NCBI RefSeq assembly: GCF_003075415.1 | Contig: NZ_QDAH01000006.1 | Location: 62,001 to 126,000 of the forward strand | Origin: Microvirga sp. KLBC 81 | GTDB lineage: Bacteria > Pseudomonadota > Alphaproteobacteria > Rhizobiales > Beijerinckiaceae | Length of the DNA stretch: 64,000 bases | Direction: 5' to 3' | Notes under the pieces: generated by a model | Database searches by the model: none | Seen by the model: only the letters and a program-made list of their open reading frames with translations | What the model was told of the DNA's origin: nothing | Translations under genes and position numbers: made by a program | Shown here: one piece after another, positions 42,356 to 52,265 of the stretch | Layout: the number at the start of each line of letters is the position of its first letter | How positions within the stretch are numbered: the stretch's first letter is position 1

Positions 42356-44209
42356 TCACTCCGCCTTCGCGGTGATTTTGAGCTTCTCCAGCAACAATTT
42401 CGGATCGGACGCGAGCATCACGTCCATCACACCGAAGCCGGAAGGGTTCTTTGGCTGCGCTTCGATCGTGAGCTTGCCAGGCTTCTCTATGAAGCGAGCA
42501 ATGGCCTGGCCTAATGTCCGGGATTGCTCCGAATTGCCGATCATGCTCGATAGAACGAGCGGCGTAGCGCCTGAATACATTTTCTGCAGCGCCTCGGGCG
42601 TTGTCCCTTCTTCCTTCGCGGCCTTGGCGAGATAGCGCTCGACCAATCCCCGATTCTCAACCACGACGTTGGCCGACTTCGCCTTCGCACCGATCAGAGC
42701 GGCTGAAGCGGTTGCTTCATCGGGGCTGAAAAGATCCGGGCTGACATTGCCGATGAGGCCCGTCAGGCGCACGCTTCCCACGTCCTTGGTGTCCATCGAG
42801 AATTCCTTGATGGCGATCTCGTGCGTGGATTCGTTCCAGGTGGCAGCCAACACGAAAGAGCTGTCGATGGACTTGTATCCGAGAGCTTGAAGTTGCTGGG
42901 CAAGCTCATCGTCGCTGCTGTCCGAAAGGGTCATGGAGACATTGCGCTGCTCGAAGCGGATATTCGTCGGGATGCCGTTCAAGGGCTTGTCCGCCGTCAC
43001 CTCCATGAGCCCCCAAACGACGCTCACGCGCTCGTTGGGCTTGTCCTCGGCCGCGGGAGCATCGATGCTCATGTCCGTGATGCGCAGCGTTCCGAGCGTC
43101 GGGATGAGGCTGCGCACGGCGGCATGATCAAGGTCCGTCAGCGGCTTGCCTTCGAGAGCCTTCAGGCCATTGAGTGTCGGCGTGATGGAAAACCCGGTGA
43201 GGCTGATCGAGCCGATCTTCAGGCTGGCGTTCGTGTCCTTGAACGCGATGCCCTCCACGCGCACTTCGGCGGGTTGCGAGCCGGTGGCGCCGGTATAAGC
43301 CACACGGGCGACAGAGCCGGTTCCCTTGCTCTCCTTGCTGTCATCCTTGAAGGTGATGCCGGTGGCTTCAACGAGACCCGCATCGAACGCGCCGAGAAGA
43401 TCGGCTGCCGTCAGCAGGATGCGGGTTTCCTCTTCAGGAGAGGTCTTTTCCTTGTCGGAAAGCTCCTTGATGAGAGCGATGGTGCCGTTCCAGGAATCCT
43501 TCGTCGGACGAGCGATGAGGTCCCGACCATTGATGCGGGCGATCTGGGTGCTGTAGTTACCCCCGGCATCGGTCACGTCGACCTTCTCGATGGAAAAGGC
43601 GCCATGAATCCGGCTCAAGGGTGCGGAGGCATCCTTCGTCTCGAAGAGCTTCACGAAAGTGGGGAGGTCAAGGTCGGTGACAGTGGTTCGGCCATAGCTG
43701 ATCAGGGTAGGGCCTTTCTCGCCGGTCTCCTCCATGGCCGTAGTCTCGATGACCGTCGAGGCCACCTTGCCCCGGACGATGTCGGACATCGTGGCGTTCC
43801 GGTAGAGGCTCGTCTGCGTTTCCTTGCCGAGCTTCTGCGTGACCTTGAGCTCAGGAATGATCACCTGCTTGGCATCGATTTTGGAAAGCCGATCCGCAAG
43901 GGAGACGGCGCTGGAGGAAAACAGGGACTCGAGTTCCTGACGCGCGACCGAAACACCGGTGAACTCGATCCGCTGCGCCTCATAGGTAAGGGGGCCCCAG
44001 GTGAAGCGGACATTCTCGAGCGCGAAGCTGTCGGAGGATTGGGCGAGGGCCGCGCTCCAGAGCGAGGTTTTCACGGCCCCGACAGCGACGTGCTGCGTGC
44101 CGTTGCCAAAGGCAAGATCACGAAGAACCGTCGGCTCGAACTGCATGACCGCGGTGCCGGCCATCAGGGCGAGCGCGCATACGCCTGAACGGTGAAGAAG
44201 CTTCATCAT
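42356..44209 (-). CDS. Large exported protein of unknown function
   Basis: 617 residues with an N-terminal signal/anchor (MKLLHRSGVCALALMAGTAV). The rest is predicted beta-rich with evenly spaced repeating units such as GVSVARQELESL, VTDLDLPTFVKLFE, IEKVDVTDAGG and IGSISLTGFSITPTL, suggesting a long periplasmic beta-helical or bridge-like protein. It shows no catalytic motif. The last 150 residues (GYKSIDSSFVLAATWN to the end) recall DUF945/AsmA-style tails, but I am not confident. ATG 44209 or 44206 follows GGGGAT. It is transcribed away from erpA. Confidence 0.75.
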   Translation of the reverse strand: MMKLLHRSGVCALALMAGTAVMQFEPTVLRDLAFGNGTQHVAVGAVKTSLWSAALAQSSDSFALENVRFTWGPLTYEAQRIEFTGVSVARQELESLFSSSAVSLADRLSKIDAKQVIIPELKVTQKLGKETQTSLYRNATMSDIVRGKVASTVIETTAMEETGEKGPTLISYGRTTVTDLDLPTFVKLFETKDASAPLSRIHGAFSIEKVDVTDAGGNYSTQIARINGRDLIARPTKDSWNGTIALIKELSDKEKTSPEEETRILLTAADLLGAFDAGLVEATGITFKDDSKESKGTGSVARVAYTGATGSQPAEVRVEGIAFKDTNASLKIGSISLTGFSITPTLNGLKALEGKPLTDLDHAAVRSLIPTLGTLRITDMSIDAPAAEDKPNERVSVVWGLMEVTADKPLNGIPTNIRFEQRNVSMTLSDSSDDELAQQLQALGYKSIDSSFVLAATWNESTHEIAIKEFSMDTKDVGSVRLTGLIGNVSPDLFSPDEATASAALIGAKAKSANVVVENRGLVERYLAKAAKEEGTTPEALQKMYSGATPLVLSSMIGNSEQSRTLGQAIARFIEKPGKLTIEAQPKNPSGFGVMDVMLASDPKLLLEKLKITAKAE

Positions 44210-44292
44210 ATCCCCGCGAAGAAGAAGGCCTGAAGCCCTCAAAGCTCCAGGCCGGAAAACCTTCACGGGAGGCTAGAACGAGGGACAGAGTT

Positions 44293-44619
44293 TCACAAGG
44301 AGAACGACGTGCCGCAGCCGCAGGAAGCGGTGGCGTGGGGGTTCTCGATCTTGAAGGACTGGCCGATCAGGTCGTCCACGAAGTCGATGACCGAGCCGTC
44401 CATGTACTGGATGGATACCTCGTCCACCACGACGGTCGCCCCGTCCTTTTCGATCACGAGGTCGTCGTTCTGGCGCGTCCGGTCCACGTCGAAGGCGTAT
44501 TGGAACCCGGAGCAACCGCCTCCATTGACGCTGATTCTCAGCATCGAGCCTTCAGGTTCCGAGGCCATGATCTCGTTGATGCGGCGGGCGGCGCGTTCAG
44601 TCAGGGAAATTCCAGTCAT
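44293..44619 (-). CDS. erpA: ErpA/IscA-type iron-sulfur cluster insertion protein
   Basis: 108 residues with the HesB/IscA/ErpA fold and its three conserved cysteines, C36 (NGGGCSGF), C100 and C102 (SCGCGTSF). A-type carriers take [2Fe-2S] or [4Fe-4S] clusters from the SUF or ISC scaffold to apo-enzymes. In many alphaproteobacteria this gene lies divergent from dgt-argS, as it does here. The start ATG 44619 has AAGGACC upstream. Confidence 0.93.
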   Translation of the reverse strand: MTGISLTERAARRINEIMASEPEGSMLRISVNGGGCSGFQYAFDVDRTRQNDDLVIEKDGATVVVDEVSIQYMDGSVIDFVDDLIGQSFKIENPHATASCGCGTSFSL

Positions 44620-44647
44620 GGGTCTTTCCGGTCCTTATAAGGACATA

Positions 44648-44822
44648 AGAGCATTTTCAGGCGAAGTGGATACCGGTTCGCCGTCAGAAAATGCGCTGAT
44701 TCAACAAATCCTAGGGTAATTTGCTTCCTGCAAAGCAGCAAATTACCCTAACCTTGGACAAGCTCTTGATCTGCATGATTTTATCGGGAAACCGGATGCC
44801 ACTTTCCTGAATCATGCTCTAA
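44648..44822. repeat. Diverged AAAAGTGG-family repeat with an internal 14-bp inverted repeat
   Basis: Begins GAGCATTTTCAGGCGAAGTGG and ends with GAATCATGCTCTA in the same block order as 14657-14794. The centre carries a perfect 14-bp inverted repeat (44712-44725 with 44737-44750, 11-base loop) that is AT-rich and absent from the other copies. It lies in the divergent erpA/dgt region. Confidence 0.65.
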
Positions 44823-44870
44823 AGACCAAGGTAAGTGCGCCCTGACGAGGCTTCAACCCGAGGATGATCC

Positions 44871-46079
44871 GTGCGGCCCTTTGGCGAGAGATGGCGAGCC
44901 TCCTATGCCTGCGATCCGTGGGCGAGCCGCGGTCGGCTGTATCCTGAGGCGGTGTCGCCGACCCGCAGCGATTTCCAGCGCGACCGGGACCGGATCATCC
45001 ATTCCTCGGCCTTCCGGCGGCTCAAGCACAAGACTCAGGTCTTCGTCTATCACGAGGGTGACCATTTCCGTACGCGCCTGACCCACACCATCGAGGTGAG
45101 CCAGATCGCCCGCGCCTTGGCCCGCTCGCTTGGTCTCGACGAGGATCTGGCGGAGGCGCTGGCGCTCTCCCACGACCTTGGCCACACGCCCTTCGGCCAC
45201 ACGGGTGAGGATACGCTCGACGAGTGCATGGCGGGCTTCGGTGGCTTCGACCACAATGCCCAGGCCTTGCGGGTCGTCACGCGCCTTGAGCGCCGCTATC
45301 CCGATTACGATGGCCTGAACCTCACCTGGGAGACACTGGAAGGGCTGGTGAAGCACAATGGACCGCTGCTCGATGCGGAGGGTAAGCCGACCCTGCGCTA
45401 TGTCGAGCGCGGCGTGCCGCTTGCGATCATGGAATACAATGCCGTTCAGGATCTGGAACTCGCCACCTTCGCCAGCGGCGAGGCCCAGGCTGCCGCGATT
45501 GCCGACGACATCGCCTATGACGCCCATGACATCGACGATGGCCTGAGGGCAGGGCTGTTCAAGATCGACGATCTGCGCGAGGTGCCGTTCCTCGAGGGGA
45601 TTCTCGCCGAGATCGACAGCCGCTGGCCGAATCTCGAACTCTCCCGGCGCATCCACGAGCTGACCCGGCGGGTCATCACCCGCTTCGTGGAAGACGTGGT
45701 GGCCGAGGGCGACCGGCGGATCGCGGCTCTGGCGCCCAAGAGCGCCGAGGATATCCGTAAAGCCGGCGAGACGATGGTATGCTTTTCCAAGGAGATGCGC
45801 GAGGCCGATGCTGCCATCAAGCGCTTCCTCTATTCCCGCATGTATCGCCATCCCGAGGTGATGCGTGTCCGCGCCCAGGCAGATCAGGTGCTGCGGGACC
45901 TGTTCAATCGCTTCAAGGCCGAGCCCGAGCTGATGCCGGAGGAGTGGCAGGCGGATCTCCCCAGGGACGACGAGCCGCGTCTCGCCCGCCGCGTGGCGGA
46001 TTACATCGCAGGCATGACGGACCGTTATGCCATCCTTGAACACCGACGCCTGTTTGACGTAACGCCGGACTTGCGGTAG
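44871..46079 (+). CDS. dgt: Deoxyguanosinetriphosphate triphosphohydrolase-like protein
   Basis: 402 residues, typical for the bacterial dNTPase group 2. The HD-domain metal site is seen as H72 ([13 protein letters not shown]), H101-D102 ([15 protein letters not shown]) and the later distal Asp. The opening [26 protein letters not shown] is invariant in the family. It removes triphosphate from dGTP or other dNTPs, affecting dNTP pools. GTG 44871 is preceded by GAGGATGATCC. It is divergent from erpA and upstream of argS, a common order in the clade. Confidence 0.94.
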   Translation: MRPFGERWRASYACDPWASRGRLYPEAVSPTRSDFQRDRDRIIHSSAFRRLKHKTQVFVYHEGDHFRTRLTHTIEVSQIARALARSLGLDEDLAEALALSHDLGHTPFGHTGEDTLDECMAGFGGFDHNAQALRVVTRLERRYPDYDGLNLTWETLEGLVKHNGPLLDAEGKPTLRYVERGVPLAIMEYNAVQDLELATFASGEAQAAAIADDIAYDAHDIDDGLRAGLFKIDDLREVPFLEGILAEIDSRWPNLELSRRIHELTRRVITRFVEDVVAEGDRRIAALAPKSAEDIRKAGETMVCFSKEMREADAAIKRFLYSRMYRHPEVMRVRAQADQVLRDLFNRFKAEPELMPEEWQADLPRDDEPRLARRVADYIAGMTDRYAILEHRRLFDVTPDLR

Positions 46080-46115
46080 GCGCGGCTCAGTCTTTTTAAA
46101 GTCTACCAACGCAGA

Positions 46116-46221
46116 CCTCATCCTGAGGAGCCGCTTGAGCGGCATCTCGAAGGATGATCCAGAGTGCTCTGGAGACGCCCTGATCCTTCGAGACGGCCTT
46201 GCAGGCCTCCTCAGGATGAGG
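46116..46221. repeat. 103-bp palindromic repeat, copy 3
   Basis: CCTCATCCTGAGGAG left end, TCTCGAAGGA/TCCTTCGAGA inner arms, CTCCTCAGGATGAGG right end. It is the main content of the dgt-argS spacer. Confidence 0.85.
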
Positions 46222-46280
46222 GCTTGCGAAGCGTTTTGTCGGCTGTGATCAGGGCCAGTCGCCCATTGAGATGAAGTGCC

Positions 46281-48041
46281 ATGAACATTTTCGGGTTGTT
46301 TGAGAAGCGGGTTGCCGATGCGCTTGGCCGTTTGGCGGGCGAGGGAAAAATTCCATCGGGGCTGGACGTGAGCCGCGTCGTGGTCGAGCCGCCGCGCGAT
46401 CCCTCCCATGGCGACCTCGCCACCAACGCCGCCATGGTGCTGGCGAAAGAGGCGCGCATGAACCCGCGCGCTCTCGCCGAGATGCTCGTGGCCGATCTCC
46501 AGAATGACCCGCGTGTCACGAAGGTGGATATCGCGGGCCCCGGCTTCATCAACATCCGCTTGGCGCCGCAGGTGATGCACGAGGTGCTGCGCGCCGCCGT
46601 GGTGGATACCAACGGCTTTGGCCGTAGCGGGCAGGGGTCGGGTGAGCCCATCAACGTGGAATACGTCTCCGCCAATCCGACCGGCCCGATGCATGTGGGC
46701 CATTGCCGTGGCGCGGTGTTTGGCGATGCGCTCGCCGGACTTCTCGACTTCGCCGGCTACGAGGTGACCCGCGAGTACTACATCAACGATGCGGGCGCGC
46801 AGGTCGATGTGCTCGCCCGCTCCGCCTATCTCCGCTACAAGGAGGCCCTGGGCCACGACGTCGGCGAGATCCCGGAAGGCCTCTATCCCGGCGATTACCT
46901 CAAGCCCGTCGGCGAGCGCCTTGCGAAGGAGCACGGCAAGAGCCTGCTCGACAAGCCGGAAGCCGAGTGGCTGCCGCTCGTGCGCGAGGCCGCCATCAAC
47001 GCCATGATGGACATGATCCGCAACGATCTCGCGGTGCTCAACATCCACCACGACGTGTTCTTCTCCGAGCGCTCCCTGCAGCAGCCCCCCGTCGATCAGG
47101 TGAAGGAGCTCATCACCGAGCTGCGTGGCCGCGATCTGGTCTATATGGGCCGCCTCCCTCCGCCCAAGGGGCAGAAGGATGAGGATTGGGAGGATCGCGA
47201 GCAGCTTCTCTTCCGCGCCACCGCCTTCGGCGACGAGGTGGATCGTCCGCTGCTGAAGTCGGACGGCTCCTACACCTATTTCGCCTCCGACATCGCCTAT
47301 CACCGCTCCAAGTACGAGCGCGGCTTCGCCTCCATGATTGACGTGTGGGGCGCGGATCACGGCGGCTACGTGAAGCGCATGCAGGCGGCCGTGAAGGCCG
47401 TCACGGACAACAAGGGCGACCTCGATGTGAAGCTCTGCCAGCTCGTGAAGCTCCTGCGTGGTGGTGAGCCGGTGAAGATGTCCAAGCGCTCCGGCGACTT
47501 CGTGACTCTGCGCGACGTGGTGGACGAGGTGGGCCGCGATGCGGTGCGCTTCATGATGATCTTCCGCAAGAACGATGCCCCGCTCGACTTCGACCTTGCC
47601 AAGGTGGTCGAGCAATCGAAGGACAACCCGGTCTTCTACGTTCAGTACGCCCATGCCCGCTGCGCCTCGATCTTCCGTCAGGCGGCGGAGGCGTATCCCG
47701 GCGAGGATTTCTCGGCCATGCAACTCGAGAAGGCCGACTTCACGATTCTCAGCGATGAGTCGGAGACGGATCTCATCCACCGCATCGCCCAGTTCCCGCG
47801 CGTGGTGGAGGCTGCCGCCGAAGCACACGAGCCGCACCGGGTCGCGTTCTACCTCTACGACCTCGCCAGCGCCTTCCATAGCTTATGGAATAAGGGCAAA
47901 GACTTGCCGCAATTACGCTTTGTTAATCTAACTGATAAAGATTCAACGAAAGCGAGGCTCGCTCTCGTGCATGCCCTCAAGGGTGTGCTCGCATCTGGCC
48001 TCGCGATCCTGGGCGTCACGGCACCCGATGAAATGCGCTAA
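46281..48041 (+). CDS. argS: Arginyl-tRNA synthetase
   Basis: 586 residues of normal length. It has the N-terminal tRNA-binding domain (1 to about 115), the class I HIGH motif as HVGH (138-141) after SANPTGPM, the KMSK variant in [10 protein letters not shown] and a C-terminal helical DALR anticodon domain. Charges tRNA-Arg in the cytoplasm. The start ATG 46281 follows GAAGTGCC. Near the 3' end a short stretch (about 47880-47945) is clearly AT-richer than the rest, though still in frame. Confidence 0.96.
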   Translation: MNIFGLFEKRVADALGRLAGEGKIPSGLDVSRVVVEPPRDPSHGDLATNAAMVLAKEARMNPRALAEMLVADLQNDPRVTKVDIAGPGFINIRLAPQVMHEVLRAAVVDTNGFGRSGQGSGEPINVEYVSANPTGPMHVGHCRGAVFGDALAGLLDFAGYEVTREYYINDAGAQVDVLARSAYLRYKEALGHDVGEIPEGLYPGDYLKPVGERLAKEHGKSLLDKPEAEWLPLVREAAINAMMDMIRNDLAVLNIHHDVFFSERSLQQPPVDQVKELITELRGRDLVYMGRLPPPKGQKDEDWEDREQLLFRATAFGDEVDRPLLKSDGSYTYFASDIAYHRSKYERGFASMIDVWGADHGGYVKRMQAAVKAVTDNKGDLDVKLCQLVKLLRGGEPVKMSKRSGDFVTLRDVVDEVGRDAVRFMMIFRKNDAPLDFDLAKVVEQSKDNPVFYVQYAHARCASIFRQAAEAYPGEDFSAMQLEKADFTILSDESETDLIHRIAQFPRVVEAAAEAHEPHRVAFYLYDLASAFHSLWNKGKDLPQLRFVNLTDKDSTKARLALVHALKGVLASGLAILGVTAPDEMR

Positions 48042-48147
48042 CATTTTCATAAGCGGTTCAGCCGCTTAGGGGAGGTTTGTGCCGGATGCTGTCACGTCGT
48101 GCCGGCGGAGCGTTTGGGCTCCTGTCGCGTAACTGGAGAACCGGCGC

Positions 48148-49593
48148 ATGAGCGAATCAGTGAAGCCCCGTTTTGCCGTCGATCTCAACGAGATCGAGCG
48201 GCACCTTGCCCAGGCGGGCTCCCCTCAGGTCCAGCCCGCCGCACCGCGCAGCAACGATCCGCTGGCCGAATTGGCCCGGATCGTGGGCCAGGACGACCCT
48301 TTTCAGGCCATTTTGGCCAATGACGGTGCTGCGCATCCGCGCCAGCAGTCGTCTGCTATCGACGATCTTTTTGTGGCCCGCGACACTGTGACGCCGGCTC
48401 CTCGCCAGGTTCAGCCGCAGGCGCGCTCGACCGAGTTCGGCGTCCGCGATTTCAACACCGGCGGCTATGCCCCCCAGCCCGAGGCTCCGCGCAGCAATGG
48501 CCAGGCCTATGGCTACCAGCAGCCCGCCCCGGCTCAGCAGGATGCCTACAACGAGGCCGCCTATGCGGACGAGTATTACGACGACGGTGCGGACGGCTAT
48601 GACGGCGCTGCTTACGCAGGGCCTGAGCGATTGGATTATCCGGCGGTCGAGAAGCCCCGGTCCCGCAAGGGCCTGATCGCCATCGGCGCCGTTGTCGGCG
48701 CTATCGTGATCGGGGGCGGTGGTGCCTATTTCTTCGCCAGTTCTCCGACTGGAACAAGCGGTAAGCCGATCCTGGTCCAGGCAACCACCGATCCGGTGAA
48801 GGTGCAGCCGCAGAATCCGGGCGGGGTCGAGATCCCGAACCAGAACAAGCAGATCTACGAGCGCGCTCAGCAGACCGAGACCAAGGTTGTGAACCGCGAG
48901 GAGCAGCCTGTCGATGTGAAGCAGGCCGTGCGTTCGACTGGCGGAGCCGTGGCAGATGCCACCGGTACGACCGTTCCTGGTGCGTCCGGTCAAGCTCGCG
49001 GCGCGTCCAACAGCCTGAACCTCGGTGAGCCGCGCAAGGTGCGAACGGTCACGATCCGCCCCGATGGCTCCGTGGTTGGAGCGCCGGAGCCTGCTCCGGC
49101 TGCTTCTCCGGTTCCGACCATGACCATGCCGGCTACCCCGGCAGCACAGCCCGCAGCGGTTCAGACGGCTTCTGGTCAGCCCAAGCCTGCTGCGGCGACG
49201 CCTGCAGCGCCGGCTCCCACGCCGAAGCCAGCTCCTGCAGCCGCGACGCCGGTGGCAGCAACGCCTGCCGCCACTCCTGCGCCGCAGAAGGTTGCCTCGG
49301 CCCAGCCGGTTCCAGTGGCGGCTCCTGCGGCGACGGCGGATACGACCACCGCAGGCGGCTATGCGGTCCAGCTAGGCTTGGCGAACACGGAGGATGCGGC
49401 GGCTTCGGCCTTTGCCTCCTATCAGCGCAAGTATCCTGATCTGGCCGGCGCATCTTCCCTGATCCGCAAGGCCGAGGTGAACGGCAACACGATCTACCGC
49501 GTCCGGGTCGGACCCATGTCGCGGGATGAGGCTTCCGCTCTCTGCTCCAAGCTGCAGGGGCAGGGCGGCCAGTGCTTCGTGGCTAAGAATTAA
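48148..49593 (+). CDS. SPOR-domain cell-envelope protein
   Basis: 481 residues. A cytoplasmic N-terminus (about 1-173) rich in Gln, Pro and acidic residues is followed by one membrane helix (about 175-195, KGLIAIGAVVGAIVIGGGG). A long Ala/Pro-rich linker leads to a C-terminal SPOR domain (about 403-481, GYAVQLGLANTEDAAASAF to GGQCFVAKN). SPOR domains bind peptidoglycan stripped of stem peptides and target proteins to the division septum. The gene leads the argS-nagZ-scpAB-tat block, an arrangement found across Hyphomicrobiales. The compositional bias of the linker makes frame shadows common here. Confidence 0.9.
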   Translation: MSESVKPRFAVDLNEIERHLAQAGSPQVQPAAPRSNDPLAELARIVGQDDPFQAILANDGAAHPRQQSSAIDDLFVARDTVTPAPRQVQPQARSTEFGVRDFNTGGYAPQPEAPRSNGQAYGYQQPAPAQQDAYNEAAYADEYYDDGADGYDGAAYAGPERLDYPAVEKPRSRKGLIAIGAVVGAIVIGGGGAYFFASSPTGTSGKPILVQATTDPVKVQPQNPGGVEIPNQNKQIYERAQQTETKVVNREEQPVDVKQAVRSTGGAVADATGTTVPGASGQARGASNSLNLGEPRKVRTVTIRPDGSVVGAPEPAPAASPVPTMTMPATPAAQPAAVQTASGQPKPAAATPAAPAPTPKPAPAAATPVAATPAATPAPQKVASAQPVPVAAPAATADTTTAGGYAVQLGLANTEDAAASAFASYQRKYPDLAGASSLIRKAEVNGNTIYRVRVGPMSRDEASALCSKLQGQGGQCFVAKN

Positions 49594-49654
49594 AGGCAGA
49601 CTTGGCCGGTAACTTGGCCGACAAGACTCCTTGACCCTTCCATCCAAGGGACGT

Positions 49655-49682
49655 AAGGCGCGGGCATGAAAACCCGCGCCTT
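49655..49682 (+). promoter_or_regulatory. Stem-loop enclosing the nagZ start codon
   Basis: A perfect 10-bp stem (AAGGCGCGGG at 49655-49664 with CCCGCGCCTT at 49673-49682) holds the nagZ ATG (49666-49668) in its 8-base loop and is followed by TATTG. It could control nagZ translation or end part of the upstream transcript. Confidence 0.5.
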
Positions 49683-50685
49683 TATTGCTGGCTGTTCCGG
49701 CCATGAGCTCACCCCCGATGAGATCGCCTTCTTCAAGGAGGCTGCTCCCTGGGGATTCATCCTGTTCCGCCGGAATATCGACAATCCTGAACAGGTGAGG
49801 GCGCTCTGCGCCGCCTTGCGGGAAACGATCGGAAGCGAGGATGCCCCCATCCTGATCGACCAGGAGGGCGGCCGGGTTCAGCGCATGGGCCCGCCCCATT
49901 GGCCGAAATACCCGTCCGGCGCCACTTACGGCGCCCTTCACGCCAACGATCCTTTGGTTCAGCGGGAACTCGCCCGCCTCGGCGCGCGCCTGATCGCCCA
50001 TGACCTGCGCTCCGTTGGCGTGACCGTGGATTGCCTGCCCGTGCTCGACGTGCCTTCGCCGGGCGCTCACGACGTCATTGGCGATCGGGCCTATGGCAAG
50101 ACGCCGGAGAAGGTGGCCGTCCTCGGCCGGGCTGCCGCCGAAGGGCTCCTGGCGGGCGGCGTCCTGCCGGTCGTCAAGCATATGCCGGGCCATGGTCGGG
50201 CAGGGGCCGACAGCCATCTGGCGCTTCCGGTGGTGGATGTCTCCCGCGAGGAGCTGGAGCGCCACGATTTCGCGCCCTTCCGCATGCTGACCGATATGCC
50301 TCTCGCGATGACGGCTCACGTCGTCTACACCGCGCTCGACCCGGAGAGGCCCGCGACGACATCCCCAGTTATCATGGAGGAGATCATCCGGGGTCATATC
50401 GGCTATGACGGCCTCGTCATGACCGACGACCTGTCCATGAAGGCCTTGTCGGGTTCCTTCCGGGAAAAGACCGAAGCTGCCTTTGCGGCAGGCTGCGACA
50501 TGGCTCTCCATTGCAATGGCGATATAGAGGAAATGTCGGCTGTGGCCGAGGGGGCGCCCATCCTTGAAGGGGCTTCCCTAAGGCGAGCCGAGGCTGCGCT
50601 TTCCCGCATCCGGCACGAGCCGGAGCCGCTCGATCCTGTGGATGCGCGTGCAAGACTCGACGCCGCGCTTGCGATGACGTCTTAA
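49666..50685 (+). CDS. nagZ: Beta-N-acetylhexosaminidase
   Basis: 339 residues of GH3 family. The catalytic loop KHMPGHGRAGADSH and the nucleophile D253 in VMTDDLSMKALSG are intact; IDQEGGRVQRM and LFRRNID are also standard. NagZ removes N-acetylglucosamine from peptidoglycan fragments in the cytoplasm for wall recycling, which also produces signals for beta-lactamase induction in some species. The ATG sits in the loop of a strong hairpin; no other in-frame start fits the family N-terminus MKTRAFIAGCSG. scpA follows after 39 bases. Confidence 0.95.
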   Translation: MKTRAFIAGCSGHELTPDEIAFFKEAAPWGFILFRRNIDNPEQVRALCAALRETIGSEDAPILIDQEGGRVQRMGPPHWPKYPSGATYGALHANDPLVQRELARLGARLIAHDLRSVGVTVDCLPVLDVPSPGAHDVIGDRAYGKTPEKVAVLGRAAAEGLLAGGVLPVVKHMPGHGRAGADSHLALPVVDVSREELERHDFAPFRMLTDMPLAMTAHVVYTALDPERPATTSPVIMEEIIRGHIGYDGLVMTDDLSMKALSGSFREKTEAAFAAGCDMALHCNGDIEEMSAVAEGAPILEGASLRRAEAALSRIRHEPEPLDPVDARARLDAALAMTS

Positions 50686-50724
50686 GCGTCCCAAGGTCGA
50701 ACCCGCTTCAGTTGAGTATCGTCC

Positions 50725-51534
50725 ATGGCCAAGCCCTTACCTTTTGAGGATGTCGAGCCCGCCGCCGAGCGCGCGGAAAGCGAGCCCGCGCTCCTCGTGG
50801 ACGTGGACGGCTTCGAAGGCCCGCTCGATCTTCTGCTGGAGCTGGCCCGCCGCCAGAAGGTGGACCTGCACCGCATCTCCATCCTGGCTCTGGCCGAGCA
50901 ATACATTGCCTTCATCGAAGAGGCGCGCCGCATGCGCCTGGAGCTGGCGGCAGATTACCTCGTGATGGCGGCCTGGCTCGCCTATCTGAAGTCCCGCCTC
51001 CTGCTGCCCGAGCCGCCAAAAGGCGAGGAGCCGAGCGCGGAGGATCTGGCGACGGCACTGGCCCTGCGCCTGCGCCGCCTTGAAGCGATCCGTGAGGTCG
51101 CCAAGAAGCTTGGCGAGCGCTCCCTGCTGGGCCGCGACGTGTTCGCCCGAGGCGCGCCCGAGCCTGTCGTCATCAACCGGGACGCCCGCTACGAGGCGAG
51201 CCTCTATGACCTGCTCAAGGCCTATGCGCAGCAGCGTCAGGTGCAGTTCAACAGCAAGGTTTCCCTGCACAAGCGCAATGTCTGGTCACTCATCGATGCC
51301 CGCGAGGCGCTGGAGCGGCTCGTCGGCCACTTGAGCGATTGGGTGACGCTCGATACCTATCTGGTGGAATACATGGTCGAACCCTCCATGCGGCCGACCG
51401 TTCTGGCCTCCGCCCTGTCCGCGACCCTGGAAATGGTCCGCGAGGGCAAGCTCACGATGAGGCAGGATGAAGCCTTCGCTCCGGTCTGGGTCAAACCCGT
51501 TGCCGACCCGGCCGAGACAGGAGCCCAATCATGA
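50725..51534 (+). CDS. scpA: Segregation and condensation protein A
   Basis: 269 residues with the kleisin N-terminus VDGFEGPLDLLLELARRQKVDLHRISI and a C-terminal winged-helix region near EALERLVGHLSDW. ScpA bridges the SMC heads and, with ScpB, forms the SMC condensin that organises and segregates the chromosome. Its stop overlaps the scpB ATG, so the partners are made together. A downstream orphan ABC ATPase gene is coupled to this pair. Confidence 0.95.
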   Translation: MAKPLPFEDVEPAAERAESEPALLVDVDGFEGPLDLLLELARRQKVDLHRISILALAEQYIAFIEEARRMRLELAADYLVMAAWLAYLKSRLLLPEPPKGEEPSAEDLATALALRLRRLEAIREVAKKLGERSLLGRDVFARGAPEPVVINRDARYEASLYDLLKAYAQQRQVQFNSKVSLHKRNVWSLIDAREALERLVGHLSDWVTLDTYLVEYMVEPSMRPTVLASALSATLEMVREGKLTMRQDEAFAPVWVKPVADPAETGAQS

Positions 51535-52265
51535 TGGATGAAACAGCCGAAATCCAAGACGTCGAGGCTCCCGAAGAGAATTCCGTCGAGAACCGCATGC
51601 CCGACCATGGCGAGGCGATCCGCATTGCCGAGGCGCTGCTGTTCGCCTCCGCTGATCCGCTGAGCGCCGACGAACTGGCCGGCCGCCTGCCGGAGGGGGC
51701 GGATATCCAGAAGATCCTTGAGGACCTGCAGGAGATTTATGCGCTCCGCGGCGTCAATCTCGTCCGCGTGGCGGGCAAATGGGCGTTTCGCACCGCGAGC
51801 GATCTTGCCTTCGTGCTCGCCCGTGACGTGGTGGAGCAACGCAAGCTCTCCCGCGCCGCCATGGAGACCCTGTCGATCATCGCCTATCACCAGCCGGTGA
51901 CCCGCGCCGAGATCGAAGAGATCCGTGGCGTCGCCACCTCCAAGGGCACCCTCGACCTGCTGCTGGAGACCGGCTGGATCCGCCTGCGCGGTCGCCGCAA
52001 GGCGCCGGGCCGACCCGTGACCTATGGCACCACGCCCGCCTTCCTGGACCATTTCGGTCTTGATGCCATCGAGGACCTTCCGGGCCTCGAGGAACTCAAG
52101 GGCGCAGGCTTCATCGAAGGGCGCGTGCCCTCCGACATGTCCGTGCCGGTGCCCTCCGATGCGGAGGCGCTGCGCGAGGATGAGGATCCCCTGGATCAGG
52201 ACGAACTCTTCCAGGAGCCACTTGAGATGCACCAGACCGGGACCGGCGAGACCAGCGGGGAATGA
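51531..52265 (+). CDS. scpB: Segregation and condensation protein B
   Basis: 244 residues with the two winged-helix domains of ScpB: AIRIAEALLFASADPLSADELA, then LSIIAYHQPVTRAEIEEIRGV and LLETGWIRLRGRRKAPGRPVTYGTTPAFLDHFG. It dimerises and binds ScpA. The N-terminal acidic leader and an acidic C-terminal tail (about 205-244) are extra to the minimal family. Overlaps scpA upstream and the ABC ATPase downstream (ATGA each), suggesting one translational chain. Confidence 0.95.
   Translation: MMDETAEIQDVEAPEENSVENRMPDHGEAIRIAEALLFASADPLSADELAGRLPEGADIQKILEDLQEIYALRGVNLVRVAGKWAFRTASDLAFVLARDVVEQRKLSRAAMETLSIIAYHQPVTRAEIEEIRGVATSKGTLDLLLETGWIRLRGRRKAPGRPVTYGTTPAFLDHFGLDAIEDLPGLEELKGAGFIEGRVPSDMSVPVPSDAEALREDEDPLDQDELFQEPLEMHQTGTGETSGE

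Noticed and set aside
44853-47879. A 1008-codon open frame antisense to dgt and argS
   Set aside because: It is the antisense shadow of two conserved genes in GC-rich DNA and has no domain of its own.
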